This document shows, in pieces, positions 36,452 through 47,812 of a stretch of 64,000 bases of DNA. Source of the DNA: Magnaporthiopsis rhizophila (taxonomy: Eukaryota; Ascomycota; Sordariomycetes; Magnaporthales; Magnaporthaceae). Both the position numbers and the translations under genes were made by a program. Positions within the stretch are counted from its first letter, which is position 1. Every line of letters starts with the position of its first letter. The notes under the pieces were generated by a model. It did no database searches and had not been told where the DNA came from. It saw nothing but the letters and a program-made list of their open reading frames with translations. Location of the stretch: positions 248,001-312,000 of the forward strand of contig PYSS01000023.1 in NCBI GenBank assembly GCA_003049465.1, given 5' to 3'.

Positions 36452-37145
36452 TGGCCGGCTTGAGAGGCTTGCTCTCCGTCTTCGGGAGGATTCACTTTTT
36501 GCTTCCTGGAGTCTGGAATTGTGGCCTGACTGGCAAGCTTCGAAGAAGCATTGGCCGCTGCGTTGGTCGAATATGTAAGGTGACTAGAACCTGAGCGTCG
36601 TCCGAGGGCGACGAGTGACGTCGGGCAGCCGTTGCTCTAGTGACATGGGTCTCAATGGCCTTGTTCCCAATGCGGCAGGGATTGGCGGGCCGCGCGGGAG
36701 CAGCCCCACAGCTCCGGCATTGGGCTGCACGGGCTGATATAAACGCCCGTCTACAGTTTTTGGCGTCGACGGGGTTTGAGTATAACCTCTCTACGGCGGA
36801 TAATATGGTGACGCATATAGCAACAAGATGAGCCGAGTCCAAGAAAGGTGAGGATTTAATAATAAAAAAAAGTAATAAATGACATGAACAATCGACTCTT
36901 TCCGCATCCAAGGGAATATTTGTATATTATTACACTGTTCGGCAGCGCGATCATTGCCTGTACAAAGCATCGAGGGGTATTTGGTGACAAAGGAAACATC
37001 GACGCAACGTAAGAAAGATCTCTATCAGGGACGATGGGAAGAAGGCAAAAAATCGACGCGGCCCCGGGATTAAATACTGAGAAAGGGAAGAAAAGAAAAC
37101 AGAAAAAGAATGAGATCAAATAAAATAAACAGAGACATCCCAGTA
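36452..37145. other. Intergenic, 694 bp
   Basis: Between two minus-strand genes: the 3' UTR of the ELMO gene and the promoter of the GRF gene. AT-richer than its surroundings from 36850; no gene seen. Confidence 0.55.
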
Positions 37146-37800
37146 TTAAAGCTCATAATAGTAGTCGTCATCCAACCCCTCCCTGCTCGGCACCACCCCG
37201 GCTCCTGGGGGCGGGCCCTGGTAGACGGTCTCGACCCGGACGTTGAGCAGCCGGATCTTGAGGCCGTAGTCGCTCACAAGGGCGACCAGCTTGTTGGTGT
37301 CGGACGTGATGGGCTGCTGGTTGAGCAGCATCAGCAGCCCGTCGAGCCACTCGGACGCGAGCGAGTGGTTGAGCGGGTACAGCGTCAGGATCGCCTGCTC
37401 CCGCGCCTCGCCGCCCCGCGCCGCCTCCTCGGCGTCCACGTAGCTGTATACGGTGATTTTCGTCGTCGACTTGGACGGCGGCGCCGAGCCCCCGTTGCCG
37501 TTGGTCTTGCCGCCGCCGCCGCCAGTGCCGTTCTGCAGCGTTGACGTGCTCGACGCGCTCCCGTCGTCACCGGTGGGCGCCGACACGTTGGACACGACGG
37601 AGCTGATGGTGCCCAGGTCCACCTTGTCCGTCAGGTCCTCGAGGCCCGGGTCCTGCGCCGTCTGCGCCGCGAAGTCGGCGTAGTGGAGGAACCGCCGGTT
37701 GTGCGAGAGCTTGGCGAACCGCCACGCCTTGGGCTCGTATAGCCGCTTCCTGCCCGGTCCGCCGCCGCCGCCGCCGGCGCTGTCCTGCCGCTGGTGGGCC

Positions 37801-37837
<37 letters not shown>

Positions 37838-39500
37838 GCTTGGGTATCGGGCGCGAGAACCAGGAGCCCTGGAGCAGGCAGCGGATGCGCTGCTCCTTGA
37901 CGAACTGCAACGCCTCGTGCTTGAGCTCCTCGCGCGCCTGGTACATGTGCTGACCCCACTGGTCCTCGAACGAGAGCTCGAGCAGACTCATCTGGAGCTC
38001 CCGGAGCCGCGTGCAGTCGTACTCTTGCAGCTCCTCCTCGACCTCGCCCACGTCCTTGGTCCGCGTCGCCTGCCCGACCACCTGCTCGATCAGGATGCGC
38101 ACCAGCTCCGCCACCTTGTCGAAGTCGTCGCGCTCTGCCCGCGTGACCTTCCAGAGTCGGAAGAAGGCGTGGAGCCCGGCCGTGTGTAGCCGCGACCACT
38201 GCAGCAGCAGTGGTCGGAACACCTTGTCATACCCCGACCCAGCAGCGCCGCCGCCCTTAGCGCTGGCCGCCTCCAAGGCCTGGTACGTCCGCGGGTCCTC
38301 CAGATCCGACTTTTCCACCTCGAAATGCTCGTACAGCACCATTGTGATGGCGAAACTAGCACGTGCCACGGGGCAGCGCTCCGCCAGTGGCCGCGAGGAC
38401 TGTTCCAGCAGCAGCTTCTGGAACCCGTCCTCGTGCTTGCGCACATAGTCGGTCAGATCCATCATCCCCAGGAATCCTGGCACGTCAAAGTCGGCCGTTG
38501 GACTCTCCGTCTCGAACCCGAGTCGCCGCCACTTCTCCGGGTTGTGCCGCCTGCTCGCCTTCTTCGCCAAAGCCGCCGTCGTCGTGGCTGCCGTGTCGGA
38601 TGCGACCGTCGTGGTTACCGTCGCCGTCGAGTCGCCGTTCAGGTGCCCCCTGTCCGGTGCACTGGCAAGGTGCAGTCCCTTGAGGGCCCTGCGGTGTTCT
38701 GGACGCTCCAGATCGACGCGGACCTCCTTCCACCTGCGGAGCAGCGCCTTCGTAAGGGACTGGAACTCGATCAGGGGGTGTGCGAGGTCCTGGAGGGCGG
38801 AGCTCTGCATCAGGTTGTAGACGGCCTTGATGAGGCCGAGGTCCTGCAGGCGCTTGATGAGCTTGGACCACTCCTCGCCGCCCGCGGTGGACGCGCCAAC
38901 GGTGGACGAGGCGGGCGACTTTGCGGTGCCCGAGCTCGGCCGGTTTTCGCTCGAGACGGCGTCGCGGATGAGGGCGTTGATGAGCATGAGGGCGTTCGCG
39001 CAGAGGGCGTGGTCGGCAGACTGCAGCTGCTGGATGACGAGCTCGAAGAACTGGGGGTAGACGGCGACTGCGGGCTTGAGGGCGCGGAAGCCAAAGGTGC
39101 CAGGGGTCCTCGGCGCCGCGCCGCGCGGGGTGGACTGGCTGTGACTGACGAGGGCGACGAGGATGCTCATGGCGCCGCGCAGGATGTTGACGAGTGGGTT
39201 GTGGACGATGAGCTCGACGACGCGCTCGACCAGGTCGCCGGCAGAAGGCCCCTCGAAGATGTCCCAGCCCATGTCGACCTCGAGCAGGCGGGTGAGGCTC
39301 TGCAGCGAGTAGGCCAGCGTGTTGCCGCCCGTGGTCATGATGAGACGGCGCAGGATGACGAGGCCGCCCGACGAGATGAAGACGTCGGCGAAGGCGGGGT
39401 CGTTGATGGAGGACTGCAGCTTGAAGACGGCCATCTTGCGGGCCGCATCCTCGTCGCTGGCCAGGCGCGAGAGCAGCGCCGGTATGTCTGCCTGGTCCAT
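37146..39500 (-). CDS. ELMO/CED-12 domain protein (Rac GEF partner)
   Basis: 784 residues, single exon. ELMO proteins pair with DOCK-type exchange factors to activate Rac-like GTPases in polarised growth. The N-terminal ~300 residues are helical repeats of armadillo type (DIPALLSRLASDEDAARKMA, GGLVILRRLIM, LVERVVELIVHNPLVN). The ELMO/CED-12 domain follows at ~335-540 (FLGMMDLTDYVRKHEDGFQK, FEVEKSDLEDPRTYQALEA, VFRPLLLQWSRLHTAGLHAF, ELQMSLLELSFEDQWG). The C-terminal ~230 residues look like a split PH domain: KEQRIRCLLQGSWF, then WRFAKLSHNRRFLHYADF, interrupted by polyQ and Gly-rich insertions, ending in an acidic DDDYYYEL. Start ATGGACCAGGCAG at 39500. No DOCK gene lies in this window. The 538-codon open frame on the opposite strand is a GC shadow. 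Confidence 0.92.
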
Positions 39501-40218
39501 GGCGGCGGCGATGGCGATCGGCCGGGGAACAAGGGCGGCGGTCGGGCGAAGCAGTCCGGGGGCTGTCGAGGTCGGGTCGAGGCTCGTCGCGGTAGGCTTT
39601 GGGGTTTCGTCCTTATGCTCGCGTGCGACTCGGCTCGAGATCGGTCGGGATCGGGCCTGCCACCAGTCGAAGCGCAGGGGTTCGATTGGGTTGCTTCGGG
39701 GAGGTATCGCCTAATCTCAGCGTCGCCGCAAAAGTGTGTTCATTGGGGTGATGCGCCACCAATCAATTGGAACACGATCGAACGCCGAGAGCTGAGAGAG
39801 CCTCTCAAAATCAAAATTATATCTCCACCGTCGGCAGAACTTACCTTTTCCTCGTCCGTGTCTTGTCAGCGATGCGTCTGCATGGCCGTTGATTTGCACC
39901 GGTTTCATTCGACCTTTTTTTTTCTTTTCCCTTTCTATTGATCCATCGATTTAGGGGGCTCTCCCCCAACGGGTGGCGTTTAACCCCACGATGAGACCTG
40001 CTACAGTAACCGTCCTGAAACGACCGGCGATCAGTGGTGATGGCCCGAGCTTGGCTCTGACACTGTGGACCCATTGACTTTGCTAAGTTTTCGTGCTTGA
40101 ACGAGAAACGGAAGGATTTGAGAACAAAAAAAAGAAAAGAAAAAGAATCCCCTGCATGAATCTGATAGAATCACGTACTCAATGCGCCAAAGACCATTAA
40201 ACACAATTTGGCCTTCCT
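39501..40218. other. Intergenic, 718 bp
   Basis: Promoter and leader of the ELMO gene and 3' end of the first SDR gene. No gene or notable repeat, apart from a short T-rich run near 39910. Confidence 0.55.
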
Positions 40219-41357
40219 TTAGATAGGCGCCATTATCGGGTTCAGCATTGACATTCCTCCGTCAACAACCAAGTTAGCGCCAGTGATGTAGCTGGAAAAG
40301 TTGCTGGCAAGAAAGCCAGCCACTTTAGCAACTTCCTGCGGTTGTCCGGATCTTTCCAGGCCTATAAAACTTTTCTGGTCCTACAAAAGAAACATATATC
40401 AGTACGGATATTCAGAGAGAGGGAGCTTGCTATAGAGCTCTTGAGGACCATGATATCACCTACATCTTTGCTCTGCGAAGCGGAGGGCAACGACTGGCCA
40501 CGAATGTCGACCTAAAAGAGGATGGATGCGCAGATGCGGCCACATTAGAAGCTGGTTTCTTGGCTTGGTGAGTACGCAAGCCTCCTATTCGGACTTACAC
40601 CGCTGAGATCGACACCGACGTCGATCTGCCCGGGAGAGATGCAGTTGATGCGGACGCCGGTGCCCTTGAGGATGGGCACGCCGGCGCGGACGACGCCCAG
40701 GGAGGCGTGGCAGGCCATGCTATAAGCGGGGCCCCAGAAGCCGCGGGTCGAGGCGACGGAGCCGATGACGATGATGGAACCGAAACTATGCGACTTGGGC
40801 GACGCGTTGGCGTAGCTCTGCTTCGCGGTGAGCTTGGCCATGGCGTGGGGGGCGTGCTTGAGGGCAAAGAAGGGCGCGAGCGAGTGCGCGTCGAAGCAGC
40901 GCTGGAGGTCGGCCGGCGTCGTGTCGGCGATGGCGGGCGGCCCCAGGAGGCCTGAGGAGCAGACCCAGACGTCGAGGCGCCCAAACGAGTTGAGCAGCTC
41001 GTCGATCAGGGCCAGCGTCTCGTCTTCGTGGGCCACGTTGTAGGGGTACGGGATAACCTTCGTCTTGGGGAAGTCCTTGGCCACGCTCTCGACCAGGTCC
41101 TTGTACGAGTCGGAGCTCGCGGCCTTGCCGCAGGCGTAGATGGAGGCCGCTCCGTGGGCGGCAAGCTCACGGATGACGGCCTGTCCAACCGGCTGTGACG
41201 CGCCCGTGACGACGCAGACGAAGCCATACTGGGGAATTGCCGTGCAAGCATCAGTAAACGTGACTGAGGATTGGGTGGAGAGTAGAGACACATCCAAGTT
41301 TCCGCTTACCAGCTTGCCGTCGGCTCGATACGGACTGAGGTCGTCCACGGGATCCAT
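40219..41357 (-). CDS. Short-chain dehydrogenase with altered active site
   Basis: SDR-fold protein of 295 residues, exons 41357..41310, 41228..40599, 40511..40464 and 40380..40219, all phase 0. Rossmann motif VVTGASQPVGQ (~residues 23-33), then the region normally NNAG reads VCSSG, Ser173 in VIGSVAS and Tyr185 in GPAYSMACHASLG. The lysine four residues after the tyrosine (YxxxK) is Cys189 here (codon TGC), so the classical proton relay is incomplete. The C-terminus SSYITGANLVVDGGMSM is ordinary SDR, which confirms the last two exons. The substrate is unknown. It is divergent from the HAD phosphatase, with 696 bp between starts. It could be a pseudo-enzyme, or an enzyme using other residues; the reading frame is intact, so it is not an obvious pseudogene. 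Confidence 0.88.
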
Positions 41358-42053
41358 TATGAGACGTGGATGTCAAGGCGGGGTCTTGGTATAAAATCCA
41401 GTAAAGACAAAGGCCAAGGGGCTTGGGGGCTATCACAAGGCGCAACGAGATCCAACTAATGCTGAGAATGTGCAGTAATCACACGGAGAGCAGCGTGCAG
41501 GCAGAGGTAAATGGGCGTACTATTTAGGCTTGCCGTCGCTGCGATAATGGCCAGATTAATGCCATGGCTGGCCCAATCAGGGAGGATTCTTTCAAAGCAC
41601 ATGGCATAGTGGCTTAAGGCTACTTTCTCTGAGATTCTGTCAACCGCAGGTTTCTGCTTCTCCGAGGGGTGGGCGACATGCGCCGAGATAGCGTTGGAGG
41701 GGAGTTGCTGCAGCGATAAGGTTAACTGAGCAGGATGCACACTCATCAACTCTGAAGAGAGCCCGGGTCCAAGGGCGTAGACGAGGCGGATGTCATTGGT
41801 CCTATTCCCATGGAGTCATGATATATCCATGACTTCGAATTAGATATTGCCGGTGCGTCGGGTCGCCGCAACATTGGGAGACTACCAGGTACTGTATCTG
41901 GCAGGCGCGATGGGGCTGGCTGGTACCAACACGACCCCTCCAAAATTGGGTAGCATGCAGCAACCTACCATCGGATGAACTCTGCTTCTCAAAGCATAAA
42001 CACGCACGAACGAGAGGTATCTCCGTCCTGTTCTTTCGAAGCCCGTGAGCGAG
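41358..42053. promoter_or_regulatory. Divergent intergenic region, SDR / HAD phosphatase
   Basis: 696 bp with two opposite promoters. A minus-strand 97-codon frame (41456..41749) has no recognisable motif and is probably chance. Confidence 0.45.
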
Positions 42054-43025
42054 ATGTCTGAGCCCAAGCAAGAGTAAAAATGCTTTTTTTTTTTTCTTTC
42101 TTTCTCTGTAACTGCCCATGGGCTGTCCTCGTCATTGCAGCAGGGCGGGGCTGGGGCTCTTCTGCCCCTCGTCTCGCCGCACCAACGCTAACCAAGCGCG
42201 ACGTGCCGCAGCTTCCCGCCCGTCCGGGCCTGCCTGTTTGACATGGACGGCCTGTTGATAAACACGGAGGATATCTACACGCTGTGCGCCGACATCGTGC
42301 TGCAGCGCCACGGCCGCCCCCGCCTGCCGTGGTCGATCAAGGCGCGGCTGATGGGGGTGCCCGACTCGAGCAACGGCGACGTCTTCCACGCGTGGGCGCA
42401 GCTGCCCATCCCGCGGGAGCAGTACCGCGCCGAGCAGCTGGCCGAGCAGACGCGCCACTTCCCTGACTGCATGCCGCTGCCCGGCGCCGAGCGCCTGCTG
42501 GCCCACCTGACGTCCGACGCCGCCTGCCCCGGCGTGCACGCGGCGCTGGCGTCGAGCACGTCTCGCGCCAACTACGTCATGAAGACGAGCGGGGCCGGCG
42601 GCGAGACACGCCGTATGCTGGACCTGATCCCCGAGAACAAGCGAGTGCTGGGCGACGACCCCCGCGTCCGCGCCGGCCGCGGGAAGCCCGCGCCCGACAT
42701 TTACCTGCTTGCGCTCGCGCAGATCAACGAGACGCTCCCGCCAGGCGAGCGCAAGATCACGCCGGCCGAGTGCCTCGTCTTCGAGGACAGCGTCGTCGGC
42801 GTCGAGTCCGGCAGGCGCGCCGGCATGCGCGTCGTGTGGGTGCCGCACGAGGGCCTGGCCGCCGAGTACGTCGGGAAGGAGGCCGAGGTGCTGGCCGGCC
42901 GGATCGGGCTTGTGGACATCGGGGACGAGCACCAGCTGGGCCAGCTGGGGGACGGTTGGGGACAGCAGCTTGCCAGCCTCGAGGATTTCCCCTTTGCCAA
43001 ATACGGCATCCCGCCTCCGCTATAG
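42054..43025 (+). CDS. HAD-superfamily phosphatase (pseudouridine-5'-phosphatase-like)
   Basis: 277 residues. Exon 1 (42054..42073) encodes only MSEPKQ plus two bases; exon 2 is 42212..43025. The intron has a GTAAAA donor, a GCTAAC branch site and a CAG acceptor, and restores the start of motif I. HAD motifs: I, ACLFDMDGLLINTE (Asp17 nucleophile, Asp19 acid/base); II, ALASSTSRAN (Ser/Thr); III, Lys in GRGKPAPDIY; IV, VFEDSVVGVESG. The small helical cap after motif I fits the subgroup with DOG1-, GPP- and HDHD1-type enzymes that remove phosphate from small sugar or nucleoside phosphates; substrate choice is inference. The short first exon is less certain than the rest. Confidence 0.87.
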
Positions 43026-43482
43026 GACATTCCGGGCCAAAAGTCCCTACACTACCAAAATACATGCCCTCATTCCCTCGACGACTGGTGAACTAAAGAT
43101 TCGGTGTGAGTGTGTGGACAGGGGGGTCTCCGTGGAGTTATCCAGTCCGGAAGAACTCGATGAGGAGGAACCCGCCAAGGAAGCGTCCAGACCCTCCAAC
43201 AGTCCGGCTCTGACACGAAAACTGGGCCCTGCGCCCTGTCCTTTTTTGGGTCAGCACTTTCGACTATTGCTAACAATTTGATAACGGCATCCATTCCATA
43301 GGACAGTTTTGAGGCAGAAAGCTGACCGCAAGAGTCACGGCTGGAATTTTTTTTTTTTTTTTTTTTTTCCTTTTTTCTTGCGTATAAAATGGGTTTGATG
43401 ACTCCAGTGTACAAGTAAGCCCTCAAATGCTAGATCTATTCGAGCTTCAGAGGTCTTTGTATCGCCTAGAGCTCGCCGTAAC
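43026..43482. other. Intergenic, 457 bp
   Basis: 3' end of the HAD gene and promoter of the MFS gene. Contains a T22 run (43347-43368) immediately upstream of a TATA-like box. Confidence 0.6.
43383..43389 (+). promoter_or_regulatory. Probable TATA box of the MFS gene
   Basis: TATAAAA 100 bp upstream of the ATG at 43483, directly after the T22 run; spacing fits a fungal core promoter. Confidence 0.45.
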
Positions 43483-45393
43483 ATGACTACCACCGCTACC
43501 GTCACGGCGGAGAGCCTCCTTCAGCCGGTCGTCCCTCCGGTCTCGGACCAGCTTCTTGTCAAGGCTCAAGCTCCCGGCAGAATCCTTGGAGGCGCCGATG
43601 GCCACACCAGCAGCATCACGCCGAGCGAGGACAGGTCGGGCGACCCGGCCGACAACGATGGCTCGCTCGTCGGCTTGGAAATCGGCGGCCCGTCGGCCAA
43701 CCGACGGCCCATGTTTCTCACCGTCATGGCCATCATGCAGCCGGCGCTGATTAATTTCCTCACATCGTTTTCGAATGGAATCATCACCGTGTGCCTGCCG
43801 ACCATCGCCCGCTCCGTCGATCTGCAGAGGCAACTGTACGTAGGAACCTGGCCTGGAAGGGAGGCAACTCCTGATTACACGGGACACGGACTAATTCTCT
43901 TCACGCATCTTTAGCTATCTCTGGCCCATCAGCGTGTACGGGCTGACGTCCGGATCCGTCCTCCTGCTCGCCGGCAGCGTAGCGGACCTAGTCGGCGCGC
44001 GCGCCGTCGAGCTCACGGGCGTGTCGATCCTGGGACTCTTCACCCTCGCCACCGGCTTCGCCCAGACGGGCGAGCAGCTGGTGGCCTTCCGCGCCATCCA
44101 GGGCATCGGCGTCGCCATGCACCTCCCGGCCTCGGTCTCGCTCGTCGCGGCGGCCACGGAGAAGGGCCGGGCTCGCAACTTCGGCTTCGCCTCCCTCGGC
44201 TTCAGTCAGCCCCTCGGCTTCAGCGTCGGCCTGGTCCTGGGCGGCGTCCTGGCCGAGTACTCGTCGTGGCGCATCGGCTTCTACGTCCCCGGCGCCCTGT
44301 TCACCGCCGCCGCCGTCGCCGGGCGCTGGACCCTGCCCAATACGGCACCCGCGCCCGCGCCTGCGCTGGATAGCAGCGTCGGCAGCGGCAGCAGCGGCAG
44401 CAGCAGCAGTGGAATATGGACGCGACTCCGCACCGAGATCGACTGGGTCGGCGTGTGCCTGGCCAGCTCGGGGCTCACCGTCTTCAGCTACGTGCTCGCC
44501 ATCCTGAGTGCGGACCTGCAGACGATCCGGTCGGCCACGACGGCGACGCTCCTGGCCGTCAGCCTCGTCCTCCTCGCGTCGTTCCCGTTCTGGATGGGGC
44601 GCCAGGAGCGCGCGGGCCGGCCGGCGCTGGTGCCCAACTCGCTGTGGAAGAACGTGCCGTTCACGGCCATCTGCGTGCTCGTGGCCATCTCGTGGGGCAC
44701 GGTGAACGCGATGGAGCTCTTCTCGTCGCTCTACTTCCAGGAGATCCAGCACCGGTCGTCCCTGACGGCCTCGCTCTTCCTGCTGCCCAACGTCGTCGTC
44801 GGCACCGCGCTCAGCCTGACGACGGGCGTCTTTGTCCACCGCCTGCCCGCGCGCTGGCTGACGGGCGGCTCGTCGTTGCTCTGCGCCGCCTCCCCTCTGC
44901 TCATGGCGCTCGTCGAGCCGGCCTGGAGCTACTGGCACGGCCAGTTCTGGGCCCAGGCCCTCGTGCCCGTCAGCGCCGACGTGCTCTTCACCGTCGGCCT
45001 CATCGTCGTCAGCGAGTCGTTCCCCGAGCGCACCCAGGCCCTGGCCGGCGCCGTCTTCAACACGGTCGGCCAGCTCGGCCTCAGCCTGGGCGTCGGCGTC
45101 TGCCAGGTCGTCGCCCTCGGCGTCGCGGGCACTGGTGGTGGTGGCGGCCACGGCCACGGGGGCGGCGGAGGAGGGGCGTTTGACGACGAGGAGGTGGGCG
45201 CGCTGCTCAGAGGGTACCGGGCCACCTTTTGGGCAATGTTTGCGCAGATGCTGCTTTGCACCGCTGTTGCCGTCATTGGCTTGAGAAAGGTGAGTGGGCT
45301 GAGTTCTTGGTGCCTTTCAACTCATGCAAGATAACTGACAAAGGCTGACGGCGAATATCACAGGTCGGGAAAGTTGGTGTGAAAAGAGAATGA
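43483..45393 (+). CDS. MFS transporter, DHA2-type drug/H+ antiporter-like
   Basis: Plasma- or vacuolar-membrane export carrier; the substrate is unknown. Exons 43483..43835, 43915..45289 and 45364..45393 give 585 residues; the last exon encodes VGKVGVKRE. A hydrophilic N-terminus of ~80 residues precedes TM1 (LTVMAIMQPALINFLTSFSN). The loop 2-3 motif A-like sequence is GSVADLVGARAVEL, and RAIQGIGVAMHLPASVSLVA is the TM4 motif typical of 14-TM aminotriazole/drug resistance carriers. I count about 12-14 hydrophobic segments. A Ser/Gly-rich loop lies near residue 290 and a His/Gly-rich loop near 545. Adjacent to the HAD gene (same strand) and the SDR gene (divergent), which could mean shared regulation, but that is not shown. 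Confidence 0.9.
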
Positions 45394-46522
<1,129 letters not shown>

Positions 46523-47318
46523 CTAGAACCGGCGCCTAGCAGGCTCCGGACTGGGCGAGCGGCTGACGGAGCGCTCGTCGCGGCCGCGCATCTTGAGCCA
46601 CTTCTTGGTGCTGAGCTGCAGCTCGCGGTCGAGCTCCTCGCTGGGGTTCTTGCGGTGTATGAAATTGCAGAATCCGGCGCGCGCGCAGCCCTCGCCGCTA
46701 TTTAGACGGCAACAGGCTTCTCTAAAATCCGTGACGGGCGACAACTCGCAGTATATGGGTCGCGCCGCGTACCAGCGATTGTTGAGCTCGTCGCAGGCCT
46801 TTTGTGCCGAGTCCTCGTACTTGAAGCGAGCGTATACGTTGCCAATAAGGTCTGTTTTTTGTTTTCCCCCGTCGTTTGTCAGCCCACGGAGCAAGATATT
46901 TGCGGCGGCCGCCAGGGGAAGTTGGGAATGGTCGGGGGCACTCACGGTCGTTGTTATTGTCACACACAACCAGCTCCTCCAGCTCGCCGTACTTGCAAAG
47001 CTCGCACCAAAGATCCTCGTAGAAGGCGTCGAAGTGGTTCTGGGCCTGCGACTCGTTCATGCGGTTCTTGGGGTCGTGCGCTGGGTTCTGGTACATGTTG
47101 GGCATCAGGATGGTCTGGCTGTACGTCGGCTTGACGTGCTTCCTGCTGCAGCGATCGCCATGGCGACAGGCGCCAATCTTGAAGTAGAAGCTGCAGTTGA
47201 CCTGGCGAGGAGATTATGTTTAGCTCTCCGGCGGCAGCACGATGGGGAGGGGAGACGGATTCGCATTGCCTACCTTGTCCTGCTCCGTTCCGAAAATCGA
47301 GGCTAGAAAGTTAGCCAT
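46523..47318 (-). CDS. U2AF1: U2AF small subunit (U2AF35/U2AF23), splicing factor
   Basis: Recognises the AG of the 3' splice site as a heterodimer with the large U2AF subunit. Exons 47318..47274, 47201..46946 and 46851..46523; 209 residues, close to S. pombe U2AF23. Order: short N-terminus MANFLASIFGTEQDK; CCCH finger 1 (CSFYFKIGACRHGDRCSRKH, C-x8-C-x5-C-x3-H); RRM/UHM in the middle with LIGNVYARFKYEDSAQKA as RNP1-type segment and RWYAARPIYCELSPV after it; CCCH finger 2 ending CARAGFCNFIH; and a short RS-like tail RSVSRSPSPEPARRRF. The exon junctions all fall inside conserved blocks (DKVNC, NNNDHLIG), so the model is secure. Nuclear protein. The 3' UTR begins with a long (UC)n tract. Confidence 0.96.
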
Positions 47319-47781
47319 TATGGGATGCGTGCGCAGGAACAGTTGTACACGTAGGGCGGCTGTTTCGGATCCGGGTGAAGATGTCTTTTGGAGTTGCGAC
47401 AAGTTTGACGGTGGAGGTGATTCGCGTTGGAGCTTTCGCCGAGTCGCGACTTGGCGCCAACGTTGAAAATGGGCCGTGGCCAGCAGTGGGGCGGGCTGCC
47501 GCTTTGGGGCGAACAGTGGCGGTGGCTTGACAAATGAGCTTTTTCAAGTTCGCCTCGGCTTGGTTCAGCTTGCCAGCATCTTCTACGGCTGAGCTGGTGC
47601 CCCAAACAGTTGAGACCAAAATCAAAAACAGAATAATTGGGGAAGCTGCAATCGACCCTTACAAATAAAAATAAAAATAAAAATAAAAATAAAAATAAAA
47701 ATAAAAATAAAAATAAAAATAAAAATAAAAATAAAAATAAAAATAAAAATAAAAATAAAAATAAAAATAAAAATAAAAATA

Positions 47782-47812
<31 letters not shown>

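Noticed and set aside
38325..39941. 538-codon open frame on the plus strand
   Set aside because: It lies antisense over the ELMO gene; its composition (Glu/Arg/Gly/Ala-rich with no motif) is the usual mirror of GC-rich third positions.
41456..41749. 97-codon minus-strand frame upstream of the SDR
   Set aside because: Plausible composition but no family motif, no joinable exon and located in a divergent promoter.
43988..45157. 389-codon minus-strand frame
   Set aside because: Antisense shadow of the MFS gene, composed of Ala/Glu/Arg/Asp.
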